DNA of 64,000 bases, from positions 4,845 to 68,844 of the forward strand of contig BCKT01000004.1 of assembly GCA_003116875.1 (NCBI GenBank), given 5' to 3'. Shown here piece after piece: positions 59,107 to 64,000 of the stretch (position 1 is the first letter of the stretch; each line of letters opens with the position of its first letter). The DNA is from Takashimella koratensis. Its lineage: Eukaryota > Basidiomycota > Tremellomycetes > Trichosporonales > Tetragoniomycetaceae. The notes beneath the pieces are model-generated. The model was not told the DNA's origin, searched no databases, and saw only the letters and a list, made by a program, of their open reading frames with translations. The position numbers were made by a program, and so were the translations under genes.

Positions 59107-59283
59107 GGGCTTCATAGGAAATAAGCGCAAGAATTTGCACTGTCGAGACTCGTCAGTAGATGTGTTTGGGTTCTTTGATGCACAAGACGTGAATCATTGT
59201 CTCACGCCAGCCCTAGAGTCTTCTGCTATAGCGGTATTAACGTAGCTAAAGGTAATATTACATCTGGGTGCAGTCTAAATATA

Positions 59284-61244
59284 TCAACATCCCTCTCGAC
59301 CAAAGTCGTTTAGCACGGCTCCAGCAATCTTCGTCCCATTGCCTTTCGCATCTCCAGAGACAGCGCCTTCTTCCTCTCCATGGACGTGGATCTTAACCTC
59401 GCGAACCTCCTTGCGCGCGCTAATGACCGCGTTCCGGACAGCCTGTTCGACCGAGTGCGAGTCGCGTACTGTCATGCTCGCCGGGACCGAAATCGTCAAG
59501 TCAAGCATTGTTTGGCCTACAATAGCGATCAGCAACGGTCTTTGGATGCCCCGGGCCTCTAGGGGAGAAAATTGGATGAAGCACAAATGTCGTGGAGGGA
59601 GTATATGTCGACTTACCTCCAGACTTGACTCCTCGCACATTCCGGCAGCCCAGCAAGCTTGAACCATCCACCAATCCGTTGACAACATCCTCAATCGCGA
59701 GTTGCGTCTTGCGGTCGATTCCAACATCCAACATCTCCATGACTGCAACTTTGGACAACGAGAGACCCTGCTGCAAGATGAAGAATGACACGGCGATTCC
59801 GCCCAATGGGTCAAGCCAAGTGTAACCGCCGAAAGACGAGCCGAGGATAGATGCAAGGGCAACAAGCGATGTGAGAGCGTCGGCTCGGTGGCTTCGGAGA
59901 TCAGCTTCGCCTCCAAATGACAAAGGAAGAATATGGTCTCACTGGAGCGCGTTCGCTTTGAGAACAGGACTGTGTTCCTCCTTGGCAACTTTGCTCGTGA
60001 GCTGGTAGAGCCACTCCTTCATCACAACACTCGCAAGCGCAAACCACGCAGCGTGCGGGTTGAGCAAGGCACCAGTGCCGTGCGCGTCGTGGACGTGACT
60101 CAGAGTGGACGCGGCGTCGAGCCCATGGTCGTGGGTATGAGCGTGGCCTTCGCCGGCGCCGTGCGAATGGAACAATTCGAGCAGTGGGGAGGGGACTGAA
60201 GATGGGAGGTAGTGCGCGAGGGAGTGAAGCGTTGTCCCGGGTGGGAGAGATTCGAGATAGGGTAAGAGAGTTTGGAGAAGTAGCTGGTGAAGGTGTCAGC
60301 AGTTGCGATAGAAAGCTCATGGCGGCCACCTCCTAATGCTCACGTGGTACGAGTGCAGACCGATCCCGAGAGCTCCGCCAACGAGAATGACGCTGACCGC
60401 GAGCGTACCACAAGTCTCAAACTTGTTGTAGCCCCACGGGAAGGTATCGCTGGGTGGCTTGCGAGATATGCGCCAAGTTGCAAGTGTCACAAAGTCCTGG
60501 GTAATGTGAGCGATTGTCACCAGTCGGTGCAAGACCTACCCCGAGAAGATCCGAGAGACTGTGCCCGGCCTCGGCAAGGAGCGATGCCGAGTTCATCCAC
60601 AATCCGGCCAGCCCCTTGGTCACGGTGAGAGCGACGTTGCTTCCGAGCCCGAGGAGAGTGATTCGGGTTCCTCGATCGAGTCTGCCGGACTGAATAGCTT
60701 GGATCAACTGCTCGGCGCCTTCGTGGTGATCGTGGGCGTGGGTATGGAAGATGCCGTGGTCGTGATCGTGATCGTGATCATGGTCGTGACTGTGTTTATG
60801 TGAATGTCGGGGTCGAACCTCCTTTGATATTGTACTCGGGGATGAGCTACTCCCTTGCGGGGTGCTGGGGGGTGGTTTTGGGTCAGAGCTGAAGCTCGTG
60901 CTAAATGTTTGGCTCATGACGAATATTGGTGTGCGAGTAGATGAGAGCGGTGAGAAAGTCGAAAGGTTTGTGCGGGAGGAGGAAGACTGTTGGGAGAGCA
61001 AAGATGATGATGATGATGATGATGAAGATAGGGAGGTAGCGTAGGTTGCTGTGCGACGTCTGAATGATTCTACAGACCGTGGAGCGAGCGCACTGGTCCC
61101 GAGGACGGCTCCGGGGATGGTCGGCAGACAAGCGCGACTTGCGCACGCCCTGATGGCTCGAAAGGAAGTGGACGACCCGGCTTGCACATGGGCGTGCACC
61201 CGTACGTGCATACGACAGCGCGAACGAGCGACGAGCTCAAGCAT
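59284..61244 (-). CDS. MMT1: cation diffusion facilitator, MMT1/2-like mitochondrial metal transporter
   Basis: CDF/SLC30-family antiporter. The start is taken at 61244 (MLELVARSRCRMHVRVHAHV); an ATG 39 codons further upstream is possible. The N-terminus is Arg/Ser-rich with a poly-Ser run, fitting a mitochondrial leader, then His/Asp repeats (HSHDHDHDHDHDHG). Membrane region: LLGLGSNVALTVTKGLAGLW, MNSASLLAEAGHSLSDLLGD (HxxxD metal site), TFPWGYNKFETCGTL, HHRADALTSLVALASI (second H..D site), WLDPLGGIAVSFFILQQG. The C-terminal domain reads LDLTISVPASMTVRDSHSVE and KEVREVKIHVHGEEEGA. Yeast homologues export iron from mitochondria; the metal here is unproven. Five exons. Confidence 0.88.
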
Positions 61245-61672
61245 GGACACGGAGACGAGGACCGGGGCGTGCGGCTGTCCGGAGTGGGCTAGGTCGGGAG
61301 ATGCGGGAGGGTCAAGAGTGGGTGGAGGGAGGGAGAAGGGAGGGAGATGGGGACGAGTCAAGGTTCAGGAGACTGTACACCGCAAGCCTAATGTGGCGCC
61401 AGCTGCGACCATTGCGACGGTCATTTAGGCCTGCAAGACTACCCCATGCATTCGAGGTTTACAGAGATTGGGTACGCATGCATGTACCAGGTACATACAG
61501 GTAAGGTACTCCTATGCATCACCAAGGTCATTCCTATCCGGTCTTTTGGACCCTGTCTTGCTGTTCGCTCGAGGCAGGGAGGTGCCAATCCTGCAAGGGT
61601 GCGTCAGTCCGACATTGGGAAAGACGCGTAACGCGTAAAACCTCCACCGTTCAACCTCATCACTGCCAAATC
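61245..61672. promoter_or_regulatory. divergent promoter region
   Basis: 428 bases between the metal transporter and the putative GT-B gene; no coding signal recognised. It is GA-rich around 61,320-61,350. Confidence 0.4.
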
Positions 61673-63457
61673 ATGGTCCTCTTCTTGCCCAAATCTCGCC
61701 GACGGCTCTGGACACTGCTTCTCCGTGTCCTCATCGTCGGCGCTCTAGTAAAGTTGATATACAACGTCCGATTGGGAGGACCGCAGACAATCTCCTCTTT
61801 GATCTCGTTGGCTCGGAGTCAAGGTTCAAAGGTTGTTGAATCAAACTCGGGCCAACAACTCATCGATTTCAACCCGGTCAAACACCCCTTACTTGTTCAA
61901 GTCCAGGCGATACCCAAGGTGCCACCGAGCCTCAACGTCGCTGTCCTCGAGCACGCTGGCTTCCACGATGGTGAGTCTTGCCTAGTCTCCTCAACGGTAG
62001 CTATGCTTTTCCTAACTCGAGTGAACAGAAGTCGTCGGAGCGCTTGTCACCACTCTTCAACATGCCTCTGTTACTCACACCGTCTATCGTGAGTCATTGC
62101 GTGTTGGATCAGATACTGAATGCCCAAAGGTGACAGCTGGCGTTGGAATTTCGCCCATGTCTTATCGGCATTCGCGACGAAATCAAACGCAATAGAGCCT
62201 TACCCAAAGCATCATGTCACTGGAGCGATTGAAGAGGGCGTCCACAATCTCGTCTTCCATGTTTCATGCGACACAGTATGGGATCATAAACTTGCGAAAG
62301 AAACTTGGACGGCATTCCAGAAGCACGACGCGCACATCGTGTGCATGCTGCATGAAGTCGTTTCAGTCAACGACCGAGACCGTCTCAGGTGGTACGACAT
62401 TGCCATGCAAGATCGACTCACGTTCATGGTCCTGAGTCCACACGTAGCTGTCTATCTTCGTCATATTCTGGATAGATGGGCCGAAGAGAACGGCGAGATG
62501 GTTTGGCAGAGAGTTAAAGTGGAAACGTTCCTACCCGTAAGTCAAGTCGCCTGGGACTTTGAAGTTGACGACATAGATTTTCCCAGTCGATTTCGATCAG
62601 CTAGGGCAATCCTCAGACGCGACCTCGCCAGTCTTGTCATTGTCAAACGAGGTCCGGAAGGTCCCAGCGGACGTAGCTATTCTCGGAAACGTGTCTCCCT
62701 CTCGACGGGACTACGATCGGTTCTTCAAACAACTGATCGACTCATTGCTCGGTGAGTATTACAGAAGCGGCTTTGATGCTAACGTACCGGTAGCAAACGG
62801 CACTCGTTGGGGCTATGAGACACCGACTCCCTCCGCTAAACATTTAACGCCACTACGAGATGGATTGCCGCCATTCCGTTTACATCTCATTGGGAACGTC
62901 CCTCCAGATTTTGTTTTTCCGGATCTCCTCAAAGGGCTAGTCGTCGTTCACGACAAGCTGCTGTATCCCGATTTCTATCGCGTCATTCAGACAATGTAAG
63001 TCTTACCTGGTCAGCTTGGAACTCATACAGCTCTAGGGATCTCATTGTTCCGGCGTTCAAAGGGTTCGAGTATGTCGAGTCGAAACTGTCGTCGGCCATT
63101 CCGGCTGGGATCCTGTGTCGGGTGAGAAATGGAATCACAATCGTAGCTGACCTTTAGATACCAATCCTGGTCTCGCCGCTCATCGCAGAGGCCTACAGCT
63201 TCCTCCGCCAACCTGCGTTTCGACTTCGTCCCAACGGCATGAACGAAGTCGAGGCTATTAGCTTGCTGCGAGCTGGGCAAGATCCATGGCAATTTGCCCT
63301 GGCGGAGGGTAGCACGGCCGATATGCCGGAGCTCAGGTCCATGGCCCAGTGGAGCCGTCTGGCACCTGCTGCTCAGTGGAACGCGTATCACGACTCTTTG
63401 TATCAATACAACAAACATCTCTTTCGTCGCATCTTTAATACTCTAACCCATTCATGA
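61673..63457 (+). CDS. putative GT-B glycosyltransferase, type II membrane protein
   Basis: A basic start and membrane anchor (RRRLWTLLLRVLIVGALVKL) are followed by a luminal domain whose N-terminal half opens with LNVAVLEHAGFHDEVVGALV, like the first Rossmann fold of GT-B enzymes. Further marks are GVHNLVFHVSCDTVWDHKLA, HDAHIVCMLHEVV, AMQDRLTFMVLSPHVAVYL, then PADVAILGNVSPSRRDYDRF, PFRLHLIGNVPPDFVFPDLL and DLIVPAFKGFEYVESKLSSA with IPAGILCRIPILVSPLIAEA, which resembles the donor-site Glu/Ser loop of family 4-like transferases. I cannot name the family with certainty. Introns are at about 61972-62028, 62090-62129, 62538-62575, 62752-62793, 62998-63034 and 63122-63158. It converges on the partial transferase at the right edge. 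Confidence 0.65.
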
Positions 63458-63588
63458 CTCGCATTCGTTCCGGTCTTAGACAGGTCAAGTGTGCATGCGA
63501 TGCTCATTTGTCATAATTGTTCGTCCAGAAGTGAAAAATCGAAACCCCAGCAGATCTATAGCTCTACAATGATCATTCTCATTCAATG

Positions 63589-64000
63589 GTGAGACAGCGA
63601 TTGACCCCTCGCTCGTCAAAGCAAGGTGGCCACCAGGTGAAGTTGAAAGGTTTGAGGACTTTCCAGTACTCTTCAAGCGACCGGTTTCTACCGTCAGCTC
63701 CGCTCAACATACTAGACTTACTGTGGCAACAGCAGCCACTCCTTTCCCGAGCACAACACACTATCCTCGTTCAAGTGGACTGAGAAGTTTTTCCCTCCCG
63801 CAATGAAGTCGCCCGGCAAGCCAATATCGTACCATGGAAGCCAGTGTTTGTGTTTTATATCGCCTTCGGACCACCGGAAATATCCAGCAAGAGTTTTGTA
63901 AGACCTCAGCTTGGTGGAAGGTAACGAGGTCGACCATGGCCATAGGACCGTGTCCCAAAACGGGATTGTGTCGTCGCGATAGCGTAGGTGACTGATTGTT
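63589..64000 (-). CDS. DUF273-like GT-A glycosyltransferase, C-terminal part (runs off the window)
   Basis: The minus-strand frame enters at 64000 and reads FWDTVLWPWSTSLPSTKLRS, WLPWYDIGLPGDFIAGGKNF, SVHLNEDSVLCSGKEWLLLP, then across a short intron (about 63,690-63,724) YWKVLKPFNFTWWPPCFDER to the stop TGA at 63591-63589. The block 'G..F..HL......LCSG.EW' followed by 'W..P.....C..R' matches the end of the transferase at 24.9-26.3 kb (FHLHKTGDLFN, ALCSGDDWEYEPK, GCWERDG). It is therefore a paralogue. It lacks the acidic tail of that gene. The catalytic region and any fusion partner lie outside the window. Confidence 0.7.

Noticed and set aside
60300..61240. possible lateral acquisition of the metal transporter
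   Set aside because: Short introns, leader and motifs are those expected of a vertical fungal MMT gene.

Overview
The window is nuclear DNA from a basidiomycete fungus. Almost every gene is split by very short GT-AG introns, mostly 33 to 60 bases, with CTNAC-like branch points. The housekeeping genes read as fungal orthologues (RAD6, SCC3, SEC5, RRP43, DGK1, SURF6/RRP14), and the glycan enzymes include the CAP10 (GT90) family of encapsulated basidiomycete yeasts. A Tremellomycete-like or other capsule- or slime-forming basidiomycete is my best guess; species is not determinable from what I can see.

Region 1 (about 0.6-28.9 kb) is a glycan-building neighbourhood centred on GDP-fucose. It holds GDP-mannose 4,6-dehydratase (9.2-10.6 kb), GDP-L-fucose synthase (12.3-13.5 kb), two paralogous GDP-fucose-type Golgi transporters (2.3-3.5 and 10.8-12.0 kb), an O-fucosyltransferase-superfamily enzyme (6.7-8.5 kb), a GT18/MGAT5-like glycosyltransferase (4.4-6.5 kb), a GT31-like glycosyltransferase (17.6-19.1 kb), two PC-esterase/PMR5-type O-acyl enzymes (13.9-15.7 and 19.7-21.4 kb), two TPT-family transporters (15.7-17.2 and 23.2-24.8 kb), a DUF273-like GT-A glycosyltransferase (24.9-26.3 kb) and a membrane-anchored SGNH-like protein (26.8-28.9 kb). 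Many are arranged as divergent pairs. A degenerate Tc1 element, a MITE-like element and a glycosyltransferase remnant lie at the left end.

Region 2 (29.3-50.6 kb) is a block of housekeeping genes: succinyl-CoA ligase beta, SEC5, SURF6/RRP14, diacylglycerol kinase DGK1, RRP43, RAD6, one unrecognised protein, and cohesin SCC3.

Region 3 (51.3-64.0 kb) returns to glycan-type genes: two convergent CAP10-family (GT90) glycosyltransferases, an AA7-type oligosaccharide oxidase with a C-terminal membrane anchor, an MMT-type metal transporter, a putative GT-B glycosyltransferase, and, running off the right edge, a second copy of the DUF273-like glycosyltransferase.

Read together, the cluster could make GDP-fucose in the cytosol, carry it and other nucleotide sugars into the Golgi, assemble a fucosylated glycan there with type II transferases, and decorate or oxidise it. 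That pathway is inference from gene families. The most unusual structure is that both TPT transporters run directly, in frame, into a second type II glycan enzyme (a PC-esterase in one, a GT-A transferase in the other), by splicing fusion or, in one case, by a stop codon directly followed by a start codon. Sequence quality caution: the window starts with 20 G and has a C-rich tract with ten N at 26,710-26,757.
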